From positions 265,718 through 329,717 of the forward strand of contig NZ_JAFBEA010000004.1 in assembly GCF_016908515.1 (NCBI RefSeq): DNA of 64,000 bases, written 5' to 3'. How positions within the stretch are numbered: the first letter of the stretch is position 1; each line of letters starts with the position of its first letter. The notes below the pieces were generated by a model. The model had not been told where the DNA came from. It saw only the letters and a list, made by a program, of their open reading frames with translations, and did not search any database. Origin of the DNA: Virgibacillus halotolerans. GTDB lineage: Bacteria; Bacillota; Bacilli; Bacillales; Amphibacillaceae. Positions 26,173-35,590 of the stretch are shown here, one piece after another. The position numbers and the translations under genes are program-made.

Positions 26173-29100
26173 CTATTTATATTCTGGAATGTCAAGAACC
26201 ATATTATAACTATCTAATAGGTTATACAATTCATACATTCTTGTTGTTTGCTTGCTTGCCCACCCAATATCTGTAGCATATTGATGGGTAGCATAGCCAT
26301 TACTTGCCGCAGAAGATGGATTCCAACGCATTTTATACAGAGTATCTTGCCCTACTCCAAGATAATTTTTACCTACAAATTCAGCTCCGCCTTTAATTGC
26401 CAATTCTGGTGTAAACCATCCAGCATCATAGGCATACTTTGAGCCACATTCCAATGGACAACTATCATTGGCTCCTATTCCATACATATTGTATACTGTT
26501 TTTCCGTTATATTTCACTCCAGTTGCTAGTTTCGAAGAACCGTTTCCTGTTTCTAGCAAAGCATGTGAAATGAGATATATTTCATTGACACCATACTTAT
26601 TAGCACCGTCAGCAAAAGATTGAGCTCTGCCTGCTAAAATTCCTTTGCCTTTAAGTATTTTTTCATTAATTTCTACTACATTAATATTGGCGCTCTCCGA
26701 CAATTTCAAGAATTGTAATGAGTTCTTAAGATTGCTTGTGAAATTTGAAGGATTTATATAATACTTCAAATCATTTGTATCAGGGATTACCCAACCAGAT
26801 GTATCTCTCACATAATACCATGTGTATCCATCCGATCCTTTACTATTTGCTTTTAAGGTTAGTACTGTTCCATTATTAACCTTTCCTCCAGTTAAATAAT
26901 TCGTACCAGGGCCTCTCCTTAGATTCCAATTATCTCCATTTACCGTACCTTTTCCATTTTTAATACTCAAAGCATCTTCTCTTATCCAAAGTTCATATCT
27001 TTTATCTGTTTGAGGATTAACAGCCATTTGAATATCAGCCATCCTATTTAAAGTTAAATTATAATTTGTATATGTGTTTATAACTTCTTTTAATGGCGAC
27101 TTAGAAAGATATGATCCATGTATCCACACAGTCTTTCCATTTAATACTCCGCGATACCAAGTGTTGTTTCCTACCTTTTCAGTTAAGTGTATTTTAAAAG
27201 TATTACTTTTGTATTGTGAAAGATTATATACTAAATTTTCACTTCCGCCCCAAGCTGTATCATAGGCTTTACCTGTTCCTTTTACATAATACGTTTTAAC
27301 TTTCTTATCTACACCCACATGAGGATGAGTGGACAAATCCTGGGATTTAACCCAACCTACTACATTCTTCGTACTACTTGGTTCCGTGCTAATTAAATAA
27401 TATAGTTGACTACCTACATTTGCTTGTTTTTTAATATAATATACTGCATTTAAATATTTAGTAGAATTCATTGACGAGGATTCATCACCAATGTTCTTAT
27501 AAATTTTTGCCCCGCTACGAATATGACCCAATCTACTCGTTTTACTCTCTTTTACGGTGTTTAGATAACTTGAATGAATCCACACCGTTTTTCCATTCAA
27601 CGTACCACGATACCAGGTGTTATTTCCTACTTTTTCAGTCAAATGTACATTAAAGACTTGGTTCTTGTATTTCGAAAGGTTATAAACTAGATTTTTATTG
27701 CCGCCCCAAGCAGTATTATAGGCATTTCCAGAGCCTTTTACAGTGAAAATCTTTGCTTTTTTATCGACTCCTACATGGGAATGAGACGATAAATCTTGTG
27801 ATTTTACCCATCCTACTACACCTTTCGTGCTACTTGGTTCAGTACTAATCAGGTAATAACTTTGATTATTTACTTTCGTTTGCTTTTTAATATAATAAAC
27901 TGCGTTTGTGTACTTACTCCCTGCAGTTAGGACGGTAGATTCATTACCGATATCTTTATAAATCTTAACTTTTGAATTTCGAATATGACCTAGTTTACTC
28001 GTTTTACTCTCTTTTACGATGTTTAGATAACTTGAATGAATCCATACCGTTTTCCCATTCAAGGTGCCACGATACCAGGTATTATTTCCTACTTTCTCAG
28101 TTAAATGTACATTAAAGACTTGGTTCTTATATTTCGAAAGGTTATAAACCAGATTTTTATTGCCGCCCCAAGCAGTATTATAGGCATTTCCAGAGCCTTT
28201 CACAGTGAAAATCTTTGTTTTTTTATCGACTCCTACGTGAGAATGGGACGATAAATCTTGTGATTTCACCCAACCTACTACACCTTTGGTACTACTTGGT
28301 TCGGTACTAATCAGGTAATAACTTTGATTATTTACTTTCGCTTGCTTTTTAATATAATAGACTGCATTTATGAACTTATCTCCAGCCTTTTTTGAAGCGG
28401 ATAAATCATTAATATTTTGATAAATGTCCACATTAGTGCTGCGAATATGACCTAGTTTGCTAGTTTTACTTTCTTGCGCTACAGCAACAGTTGATCGCAT
28501 GAATAATCTTGCATCAGACTTCACACTATTAGAATTTGTTTCATCTTCTTCTGTTTGCGCATCATCTTGAAACTCTTTCTTAACTTCATCATCTTTAATT
28601 TCATTAGATGTTTCTGGTTCATCTACAATGTCATTTGTTTGTGTATCTGACTCCATATTTTCATCATCTGAAGCCGCGGATTTTTGTTGTTCATCATCTT
28701 TAATTTCATTAGACTTCTCTGGTTCATCTACACTATCACTGTCATCTGTTTGTGTATCTGACTCCGCATTTTCACCATCTTGTTGGTTCTCTGAATCATC
28801 ATCTTCTTTTAAGTTACTTGCTTGAATCCATACTGTTTCGTCATTCAATATTCCACGATACCACGTATCGCCCCCAACCTTTTGGGTAATATCAATATTA
28901 AACTCCACGTTTTCAAGTTCTGCAAGGTCATATACTATATCTTCTTTGCCGCCCCAAGCATTATTATATGCTTCGCCAGAACCATTAATAAAAAGCGTTT
29001 TTTCCTCCTCATCTACTATTACAAAAGACTGTATCTCCAAATCTTGCGACTTTATCCAACCAACTTGACCTTTTTCATCACTTTCTTCATTACTGATCAA

Positions 29101-29412
29101 ATAATAGAGTTGATCGTCTATCTTGGCTTGTTTCGCTATGTAATAGACCTTATCCATATAGTTACTTTCAACTTTTTCTGAAAGAGATAAATCATTGAGG
29201 TCTTCGTATACCTTCACGTTTGCATCAGTTATGTGCCCCAATAAGCTCTCTTCACTTTCTTCAATTGAAATTTCCTCTTGATCTTCATCCATCTCTTCCA
29301 ATTGCGGGTTTAATGTATCAGTTTTTGCTTTTTCATCTTCTGCCAAAGCAACATACGGACTAATTAAACTAAAAGTCAATAAAACGATTAAGAAAATAGC
29401 TGTTTTTCTCAT
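26173..29412 (-). CDS. GW-repeat endo-beta-N-acetylglucosaminidase (LytD-like autolysin)
   Basis: A secreted wall hydrolase of 1079 residues. Signal peptide 1-24 (cut after ALA). GW unit 1 covers about 57-202. An acidic linker (about 203-300) contains two imperfect copies of an ESDTQT...DEPE(K/T)SNEIKDDE block. GW units 2-4 lie at about 314-785, units 2 and 3 being nearly identical. An SH3-type domain (WNLRRGPGTNYLTGG) is at about 830-890, and a glucosaminidase domain (PF01832) at about 915-1065 has the catalytic Glu in SHALLETGNGSS. GW units bind teichoic acids. Its place beside tagDB parallels lytD in B. subtilis. It may follow WalR control, though no box was found. Confidence 0.92.
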   Translation of the reverse strand: MRKTAIFLIVLLTFSLISPYVALAEDEKAKTDTLNPQLEEMDEDQEEISIEESEESLLGHITDANVKVYEDLNDLSLSEKVESNYMDKVYYIAKQAKIDDQLYYLISNEESDEKGQVGWIKSQDLEIQSFVIVDEEEKTLFINGSGEAYNNAWGGKEDIVYDLAELENVEFNIDITQKVGGDTWYRGILNDETVWIQASNLKEDDDSENQQDGENAESDTQTDDSDSVDEPEKSNEIKDDEQQKSAASDDENMESDTQTNDIVDEPETSNEIKDDEVKKEFQDDAQTEEDETNSNSVKSDARLFMRSTVAVAQESKTSKLGHIRSTNVDIYQNINDLSASKKAGDKFINAVYYIKKQAKVNNQSYYLISTEPSSTKGVVGWVKSQDLSSHSHVGVDKKTKIFTVKGSGNAYNTAWGGNKNLVYNLSKYKNQVFNVHLTEKVGNNTWYRGTLNGKTVWIHSSYLNIVKESKTSKLGHIRNSKVKIYKDIGNESTVLTAGSKYTNAVYYIKKQTKVNNQSYYLISTEPSSTKGVVGWVKSQDLSSHSHVGVDKKAKIFTVKGSGNAYNTAWGGNKNLVYNLSKYKNQVFNVHLTEKVGNNTWYRGTLNGKTVWIHSSYLNTVKESKTSRLGHIRSGAKIYKNIGDESSSMNSTKYLNAVYYIKKQANVGSQLYYLISTEPSSTKNVVGWVKSQDLSTHPHVGVDKKVKTYYVKGTGKAYDTAWGGSENLVYNLSQYKSNTFKIHLTEKVGNNTWYRGVLNGKTVWIHGSYLSKSPLKEVINTYTNYNLTLNRMADIQMAVNPQTDKRYELWIREDALSIKNGKGTVNGDNWNLRRGPGTNYLTGGKVNNGTVLTLKANSKGSDGYTWYYVRDTSGWVIPDTNDLKYYINPSNFTSNLKNSLQFLKLSESANINVVEINEKILKGKGILAGRAQSFADGANKYGVNEIYLISHALLETGNGSSKLATGVKYNGKTVYNMYGIGANDSCPLECGSKYAYDAGWFTPELAIKGGAEFVGKNYLGVGQDTLYKMRWNPSSAASNGYATHQYATDIGWASKQTTRMYELYNLLDSYNMVLDIPEYK

Positions 29413-29727
29413 TGATAACCTCCGAGTTTATTTGTTTAATACCACATCTTTTAATCTAGTAACTCCTTTCACAATAATATAAATCCAATCATAGGATAGG
29501 TAATTCTTATATCGGCTAAGACTAATAAAAATTTAGCTCAATTTATGTTTTTATATAATAAATTTGATAGCCTCTGGGGAAAAATACCTGTATTAATAAA
29601 TATCCATTTATAGTATACTATAGATAAAAGTATTTTGTATCAAATTGATAACTCGTTGTTACATTCCTGTAACTAATGTATAGTATTATATATAATATAA
29701 TCGTAATAAAACTCGGAGGTATTATTA
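29413..29727. other. Divergent control region between lytD-like and tagD genes
   Basis: A 315-base AT-rich spacer without a gene. It holds the tagD promoter and a WalR-box-like palindrome (separate entry). No box is seen close to the lytD-like start. Confidence 0.6.
29657..29696 (+). promoter_or_regulatory. WalR-box-like site and promoter of tagD-tagB
   Basis: TGTTAC-ATTCC-TGTAAC (29657-29673) fits TGTWAH-N5-TGTWAH exactly and is also a perfect inverted repeat (GTTACA-TTCC-TGTAAC). The second half-site occupies the -35 position, 17 bases before TATAAT (29691-29696). tagD is a WalR target in B. subtilis; binding here is inferred. Confidence 0.6.
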
Positions 29728-30123
29728 ATGAAAAAAGTAATCACTTATGGAACATTTGATTTGCTCCATACGGGACATATAAATATTTTACGCCGCGCTA
29801 GGGAATATGGTGACTATTTGATTGTTGCTATCTCTTCTGATGAATTTAACGCCATTAAAGGTAAAAAAGCATATTACACTTTTGAACAACGTAAAGCAAT
29901 TCTGGAGGCCATTCGCTATGTCGACGAAGTTATACCGGAAGACAACTGGGAGCAAAAAGTGCAGGATGTACAGAAGCATGATGTTGACGTTTTTTTAATG
30001 GGAGATGACTGGGAAGGTGAATTTGACTTTTTAAAGGAATATTGTGAAGTTGTGTATTTACCACGAACAGTAGGAATTTCAACAACGAAAATTAAAAAAG
30101 ACTTGAATATGAACAATGGCTAG
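29728..30123 (+). CDS. tagD: Glycerol-3-phosphate cytidylyltransferase (TagD)
   Basis: A 131-residue cytosolic enzyme making CDP-glycerol from CTP and sn-glycerol-3-phosphate, the donor for every CDP-glycerol transferase in the window. Hallmark motifs of the nucleotidyltransferase fold: ITYGTFDLLHTGHINIL (HxGH), YVDEVIPEDNWEQK, VFLMGDDWEGEFD and RTVGISTTKIK (the RxxxISTT-type signature). Length matches B. subtilis TagD (129). The ribosome site CGGAGG is ideal. It overlaps the next gene by 8 bases, so the two are translationally coupled. Confidence 0.97.
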   Translation: MKKVITYGTFDLLHTGHINILRRAREYGDYLIVAISSDEFNAIKGKKAYYTFEQRKAILEAIRYVDEVIPEDNWEQKVQDVQKHDVDVFLMGDDWEGEFDFLKEYCEVVYLPRTVGISTTKIKKDLNMNNG

Positions 30124-31300
30124 AGAACTTGCAATTACGTTGTATTTATTTGTTATTCGTATTCTCTTTAATATATTTAAATTATTTCCCCAAAAGAAGA
30201 AAACAGTTTTTGTTGCTTCTTTTGGGGTTAATGTTTTATACACCTTAAAGGAATTGGAAAAACAATCAGATGAAAAAGTTGTTATTCTCAAAACTTCCAG
30301 TTGTAAAATGACCTTTAAAGGTGCTCCCAATAGAAAACAACTACATTTTAAACCGGTAACCCCCATAAATTGGGGTAAATCCATTTATCATTTAGCAACT
30401 TCCAGCACTATATTTGTTGATAATTATTACGGTTTTTTAGCCGTGACTGATTTCAGACCCAATACAAAGTGTATTCAATTATGGCATGCGGCCGGCGCAA
30501 TCAAACAATTTGGGCTTAAGGACCTCTCTATAGAGAATCGACCAGCAAAAGCTTACAAACGGTTTAAAATGGTATACCAGCGATTTGACTATGTTATTGT
30601 AGGTTCGGAGAATATGGCTGATATCTTCCGTGAAGGATTTGGTATATCCAAGAAGCAAATTTTACGAACTGGAATACCAAGAACAGACTTCTTCTTTGAT
30701 TCATTAGCAAAAGAAGAAGTTGGAGAAACTCTTAGACTGCAGTTTCCGATGATCAAAGAAAAGAAAGTCATACTCTACGCTCCAACCTATCGCGATAATG
30801 AAATGAATGTATCGGAACTGAAAATGGATATTGATAAGATGTACAAAGCATTAAAAGATGATTATGTATTGTTTTTACGTCTACATCCAGCGGTATCAGT
30901 TACCATAGACAACCATTATCCTGATTTTGTTTTCAACGTTTCTACTAATTATAATATCAATCACTTACTAGTCATCACGGATATACTTATCTCGGATTAT
31001 TCATCCATTCCGTTTGAGTTTGCTATATTAAATAAACCAATGATATTTTTTGCTTATGATATTGATGAATATGCGGAAACAAGGGGATTCTGGGATAACT
31101 ACGATAAGCTTGTTCCTGGCCCTATCGTTGAGAACACAAATGATCTAATAACCATCTTAAAAACGAATGATTTTGATATGAAAAAAATAAATGATTTTTC
31201 GAATGAATGGAACCAATATTCAGATGGAAAGTCTAGTGAAAATTTAATTAAGTCTATCTATACAAATTTTGAAGAAGAACGAATTGTAGAACATAATTAA
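30116..31300 (+). CDS. CDP-glycerol:lipid-linker glycerophosphotransferase (TagB-like primase)
   Basis: A 394-residue GT-B protein with an N-terminal amphipathic segment (LYLFVIRILFNIFKLFP) for membrane binding. Motifs: FVASFGVNVLYTLKEL, LWHAAGAIKQFGLKD (HA in place of the HGT of the polymerase group), TGIPRTDFFF, ILYAPTYRDNEMN, ILISDYSSIPFEFAILNKPMIFFAYDIDEY. This pattern is that of TagB/TarB, which adds the first glycerol phosphate to the ManNAc-GlcNAc linker. It is coupled to tagD by an 8-base overlap and a weak AGCCT/AGGCT hairpin follows. The role is inferred from family and context. Confidence 0.88.
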   Translation: MARELAITLYLFVIRILFNIFKLFPQKKKTVFVASFGVNVLYTLKELEKQSDEKVVILKTSSCKMTFKGAPNRKQLHFKPVTPINWGKSIYHLATSSTIFVDNYYGFLAVTDFRPNTKCIQLWHAAGAIKQFGLKDLSIENRPAKAYKRFKMVYQRFDYVIVGSENMADIFREGFGISKKQILRTGIPRTDFFFDSLAKEEVGETLRLQFPMIKEKKVILYAPTYRDNEMNVSELKMDIDKMYKALKDDYVLFLRLHPAVSVTIDNHYPDFVFNVSTNYNINHLLVITDILISDYSSIPFEFAILNKPMIFFAYDIDEYAETRGFWDNYDKLVPGPIVENTNDLITILKTNDFDMKKINDFSNEWNQYSDGKSSENLIKSIYTNFEEERIVEHN

Positions 31301-31420
31301 AAGCCTGTAATTATTTATGAAGGCTAAATTTATTTTTCAGATTCTACGTCCCCCCTTAAAGTCACTTTAGCTAACTATTATGATAATCAATATAAATAAT
31401 AGAAAGAGGATTTGTTGAAA

Positions 31421-32545
31421 ATGGATATCCAACAGAGTGAAGTAAAACCTCAAAAGAAATACTTTTATGAAATAAGTTTTATTCGCGCTATAGCCTGTAT
31501 GTGTATCGTAATGGTGCATGTTACAGCTGGGTTTTACCATGAAAATGATCAAACCTTTTCATGGCTAACTCAATTTTTTAACCAAATTTCTCGTTATGGC
31601 ACTCCTGCCTTTGCAATAATTAGTGGGTTTTTGCTGTATAATCAGGTCGTTAAAAGGGGATTTAAGTTTAATTATTTCTTTAAGTCAAGAATTAATAAAG
31701 TGATCATCCCTTTTTTAGTATGGAGTGTAATATATTTATTATTAAAGTGGAGTTATAATAAATTCGAGTTCCCAAACTTTACTTCTGCTGACGAAGTAAA
31801 AGATTTTATTTATTTCTTTTTTACTGGTAAAAGTAATTATCATCTTTACTTTATTGCAATTGTAGTTCAATTTTATCTTCTCTTTCCAGTACTACAATTC
31901 TTTAAATCTAAAAAAAATTTAATTCTTTTTACATTAGTAGCATTTTTCATTAACTATTTTTTCGTTACTAATACTATTAATATCGGACATGGGTTTTTCA
32001 ATAAGTTTATAAATGAAAGAGTATTCTTCTTCCATTGGGCATACTACTTTTTTCTAGGCGGCTTACTCGTTTACTATTGGGAACGAATTATGGTTTGGGT
32101 TAAGAATAACACCATTTTCAGCATAACATTAGGCATCGTAGTCATTATTAGTGGTATATTTGAGTACCTTTTTGCTGAGGGGATAGAGTCAAATAGACCA
32201 ATGAATATGATAAGTCTACCCTTACTATTTATCGCATTCGCAAGCGTATATACTGCGTTAACCTTTTGGCCCAAAACAAGAGATTTTATAGTGAATATAG
32301 GAAATTATTCAATGGGAATATACTTGGTTCATCCATTTATTTTATTCTTTTTGCGTAATCATGATTTATTTAAAGTCTTTTATGATAGAACTAGATACTT
32401 GCCCTTAGTATACTTGATCACCTTTTTCACATCCATATTAGTAGTTAAAGTAATTCTGAAACTTCCTTTTGGAAATTACATAGTAACTGTCGTAAAATCA
32501 AACAAGAAAAAAACTATTAATAAATCACAGGAAATAAGTGCTTAG
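31421..32545 (+). CDS. Acyltransferase 3 family membrane protein
   Basis: A 374-residue integral membrane protein with about 10 helices of the OafA/acyltransferase 3 family, which O-acetylate polysaccharides. The N-terminal helix carries the catalytic His in FIRAIACMCIVMVHVTAG, and SRYGTPAFAIISGFLLY (family R-x-G/P-x-F motif) and IPFLVWSVIYLLLKW follow. The end is basic. Start is uncertain: ATG 31421 is used, while TTG codons at 31412 and 31415 are alternatives behind AGAGGA. It follows tagDB by 120 bases. WTA or another wall polymer is the likely acceptor, by context only. Confidence 0.85.
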   Translation: MDIQQSEVKPQKKYFYEISFIRAIACMCIVMVHVTAGFYHENDQTFSWLTQFFNQISRYGTPAFAIISGFLLYNQVVKRGFKFNYFFKSRINKVIIPFLVWSVIYLLLKWSYNKFEFPNFTSADEVKDFIYFFFTGKSNYHLYFIAIVVQFYLLFPVLQFFKSKKNLILFTLVAFFINYFFVTNTINIGHGFFNKFINERVFFFHWAYYFFLGGLLVYYWERIMVWVKNNTIFSITLGIVVIISGIFEYLFAEGIESNRPMNMISLPLLFIAFASVYTALTFWPKTRDFIVNIGNYSMGIYLVHPFILFFLRNHDLFKVFYDRTRYLPLVYLITFFTSILVVKVILKLPFGNYIVTVVKSNKKKTINKSQEISA

Positions 32546-33116
32546 TATAAAAAAACAACAAATTATGCACAAAACCAATAAATGTTTAAAATGATTACAT
32601 CCATCTAATTGAACCCATTGCGCCATAATTTTAATCCATATGAAACAGAACTGATCCATTCTCCTATATATTAAAGAAGCACATGCGTGCAATTTTATTA
32701 TATAGGAGGTTTTTTATGAACTTTTTACTTGAGGGCTACAATACCTTTTTCTGGTTCTCCAATCGATCTTATTATCCGCGATTGCATTAAGAAATAATGA
32801 TTTATTATTTCTTAAATATTTGATAAAATCAAATTTAATCATTATCAGCATTCCTTTCAAAGTCCTAATTTGATTAGACGCCAATACAGTAGAGTAATTT
32901 TGGTAACTAGCAAGCCTTTTGGTGTACAGGGTTCCGTACTTTTACACTGCATTACTATGTATTTTTATTTTGCCATATACACTATCCTCTTTTTAGCTTA
33001 AGTGATCATATAACTTCCATGTTATTTTCTATGAAGATTATCGCACAAATAAACCAGATTGAAAATGTGCGAACTATTTAGATTAAGTCAATATATAGAA
33101 GATAAGATAAAAGAAC
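32546..33116. other. Intergenic region with one small candidate frame
   Basis: About 570 bases between the acyltransferase and the terminator of the second tagH. Apart from a 24-codon frame (separate entry), no coding signal or known RNA is seen. Confidence 0.5.
32716..32790 (+). CDS. Possible 24-residue peptide with strong ribosome site
   Basis: ATG at 32716 follows TATAGGAGG with 6-base spacing, a near-perfect site, and the frame runs MNFLLEGYNTFFWFSNRSYY to a TAA at 32788. It could be a small membrane-active peptide, a leader, or the start of a decayed gene. No family is recognised, so translation is only suggested by the ribosome site. Confidence 0.3.
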   Translation: MNFLLEGYNTFFWFSNRSYYPRLH

Positions 33117-33152
33117 GCTCAACTACATAATGCCATGTAGTTGAGCTTTTTT
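33117..33152. terminator. Terminator of the second tagH
   Basis: GCTCAACTACAT (33117-33128) pairs with ATGTAGTTGAGC (33135-33146), 12 bp perfect. TTTTTT follows on plus; minus has GTTCTTTTAT. It lies just after the tagH stop. Confidence 0.85.
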
Positions 33153-33158
33153 AACACC

Positions 33159-34775
33159 TCAATTTTTAATGATAGTTAATTTGTTTATCATTTCACCATC
33201 CAAGGAAAAAATAAAATCATATGCCGAGCCATGATATAAGGTTTTGTCTGCTTGTTCTATTTGAGGATCACCAAGGTCATCAAATAACTGGTTTGAGGAA
33301 CCATTCAAGGTAATTGTAAATCCAACCACTCGATCATTAAAATACTTATATTTTGTGGATTCAAATGATTCTACCTCGTCCTCAGTTTTACCTATCATAG
33401 GAAACACTTTTTCTAAAGTTGGGTAAGACTCAACCAATTTATCAAACCCATTCTCTAATTCCGGGTCATTTATCTCTCCTGAGACAACGTCCATCACTTG
33501 GCTGCTAATCCAGCCTTCTTGATGTGTGTTTTTACCGATAATCTTTAGCCAATCAACGTCTTCAAATGCCTTTCTCTCTGACTCCTCAACAACAAATGCT
33601 TGCCCAAAACTAGCAACACTTGACGCTTCACTATCTAAATCTGGTTCAGTTCGTATATATGCACTGTCAACTGTGACGTAACGGATATCCTCTTCTCTTT
33701 CTTCTAGCTTGTCCTCTTCTGTTACTGTTTTATTATCACTTATATGAGGGTCAACTTCATCAGAAGCTGATTTCTCTGATTTATCGGCTTCGATATTGAA
33801 TAGTAATCGCGGATTATCTACAAATATTGCTCCACCTAAAAATAATAATGCAATAATTAGAGACGTTAAAGACCACTTTAATATTCTCATATACTTACGT
33901 CGCTTGTTTAGATAAATGCGTGAAGGGTTACTTGATGCTATTTCATCACTTTCCTCTTCGTTCACCTGTAAATTTTCTTTCTCCCTTAATTTACTTCTTT
34001 TTTCCAACACTAGCTGCTTGAAGTTCTTTTGTTCTTCTTTCGATAATGCGTTAAATTCCTTTAAAAACTTTTGATACTGCGGAAGAATGTCATCTGTAGT
34101 TCCATAGGCCTTTATTTCTCCCGCTTCAAGCCACATTACTTTTTGACAAAACTTCTTCACCTGTCCAATGGAGTGACTAATAAAGAAGATTGTTTTCCCC
34201 TTTTTTTTAAACTCATTCATCTTATCCATACATTTGTCTGCAAACGTTTGATCTCCAACAGATAATGCTTCATCAATAACCAAAACATCCGGATCAACAT
34301 TTACCGAAATGGCAAAACCTAAACGCGACTTCATTCCACTTGAATAATTCTTGACTGGTTGATCAATAAAGTTGTCTATATCCGCAAACTCGATAATATC
34401 TGGCATTAATGCATTAATCTCTTTTTTATTAAATCCAAGCATTAAGCATTTTAATTCAATATTATCCCTGCCTGATAGTTGGTTATTTAGTCCCGAAGCT
34501 ATAGCGATTAGTGCAGCTTCCCCTTTGATTTTAATTTCCCCAGAGGTTGATGGAACAATACCAGTAATAAGATTTGATAATGTTGACTTCCCTGCACCAT
34601 TAACACCAATTACTCCTATTACATCTCCTTCATCTGCAGTAAAATTAATATGTTGTAAGGCATAGAAGTCCTCTCCATAATGATCAGGGACAAATAAATC
34701 CTTAAGTTTTTCAGAAGTGTTACCATACATTTTATATTTTTTTGTTACATTTTTGAAAATAACTGAATGATTCAT
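33159..34775 (-). CDS. Second TagH-type teichoic acid export ATPase with membrane helix and SH3b domain
   Basis: A 538-residue protein. Residues 1-235 are the ABC domain (Walker A GVNGAGKST, signature YSSGMKSR, Walker B VLVIDEAL, FISHSIGQ). A charged linker leads to a transmembrane helix at about 297-318 (WSLTSLIIALLFLGGAIFV), then an acidic stretch and an extracellular SH3b domain at about 365-435 (VTVDSAYIRTEPDLDSEASSV...EGWISSQV), and a further C-terminal beta-rich region. This is the B. subtilis TagH layout. No tagG lies beside it. The first 230 residues are closely related to the TagH at 18417, but the C-terminal halves are unrelated. GGAGAG precedes ATG. Confidence 0.9.
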   Translation of the reverse strand: MNHSVIFKNVTKKYKMYGNTSEKLKDLFVPDHYGEDFYALQHINFTADEGDVIGVIGVNGAGKSTLSNLITGIVPSTSGEIKIKGEAALIAIASGLNNQLSGRDNIELKCLMLGFNKKEINALMPDIIEFADIDNFIDQPVKNYSSGMKSRLGFAISVNVDPDVLVIDEALSVGDQTFADKCMDKMNEFKKKGKTIFFISHSIGQVKKFCQKVMWLEAGEIKAYGTTDDILPQYQKFLKEFNALSKEEQKNFKQLVLEKRSKLREKENLQVNEEESDEIASSNPSRIYLNKRRKYMRILKWSLTSLIIALLFLGGAIFVDNPRLLFNIEADKSEKSASDEVDPHISDNKTVTEEDKLEEREEDIRYVTVDSAYIRTEPDLDSEASSVASFGQAFVVEESERKAFEDVDWLKIIGKNTHQEGWISSQVMDVVSGEINDPELENGFDKLVESYPTLEKVFPMIGKTEDEVESFESTKYKYFNDRVVGFTITLNGSSNQLFDDLGDPQIEQADKTLYHGSAYDFIFSLDGEMINKLTIIKN

Positions 34776-35483
34776 TGTTTCTCTCCAAGTTTATAGAAGT
34801 CATATTTCATCTCATTACTTTGATAGACATTTTACAGTATAACTATACCAAAATTAGTATGCTTAATCGACAAATTATCATGATAATCTTTATTCCAAAT
34901 AGACACACTATACATTTTTTATGAATCGTTAACATTCATATTAGCTCACTTTTTTTATAATTGATTCCATGTGGTCGCTGTCCAAAATGCATCTATTGAT
35001 CGAGCTTACATGATGATCTTTCTATCCATTTTTGCTATACTCTTTAAGTAAGTTTTAATCAAATCTACCTTTTACATCATACAACACTCGGTAACAATCT
35101 TCTTAAAATATTTTTTTAAAGGAACTTTCATGACATCTAAAAACCTGGAAACTATGTAGAAAACCAGTATCCCTATCTTAAAAAGACAGAGATAGTGTAG
35201 AGAGACATGGTATAACTGACTAACAAAAAATCATCAATTATACTAATGTTTAATAATTTAATTAACAATCCTACTAAACAAGCTCTTCTAATTGGATTTA
35301 AGTCGAAATTGCTATAACGAAAATAAGCTAGGGTATTCATCTTAGTAAAAGTGGATAGACATCCAGTAAAATCAGGTGATATTTTAATTTAACCTCACTC
35401 AAAATAAGGTTAATTAGAGATTAGCCCGCTTCAAGTAATTGAAAGTCTAGTAAACAACAGAATACAACATATAAATATAGGAA
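34776..35483. other. Intergenic region with no recognisable gene
   Basis: About 700 AT-rich bases upstream of the second tagH. Only short, start-poor frames exist and no tagG remnant is visible. One imperfect hairpin (CCCTATCTT...AGAGATAG, near 35172-35195) is of unknown use. Confidence 0.5.
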
Positions 35484-35525
35484 CCAAATAATCCAGATTT
35501 AAACATAGTTGGATTATTTGGTGTC
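35484..35525 (-). terminator. Candidate terminator downstream of mnaA
   Basis: CCAAATAATCCA (35484-35495) pairs with TGGATTATTTGG (35510-35521). It lies 70 bases past the mnaA stop; T-run after the stem is weak on minus. Confidence 0.5.
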
Positions 35526-35590
35526 AATTTTAAATCAATACTGCTCTGTGCTTTGTTGATATAGATAAAAGGAATTTAGATATAAACTCT

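Noticed and set aside
25874..26209. 111-codon plus-strand frame
   Set aside because: No start context; it crosses the terminator and the antisense 3' end of the glucosaminidase. Only its middle looks protein-like, and it is noted as possible debris.
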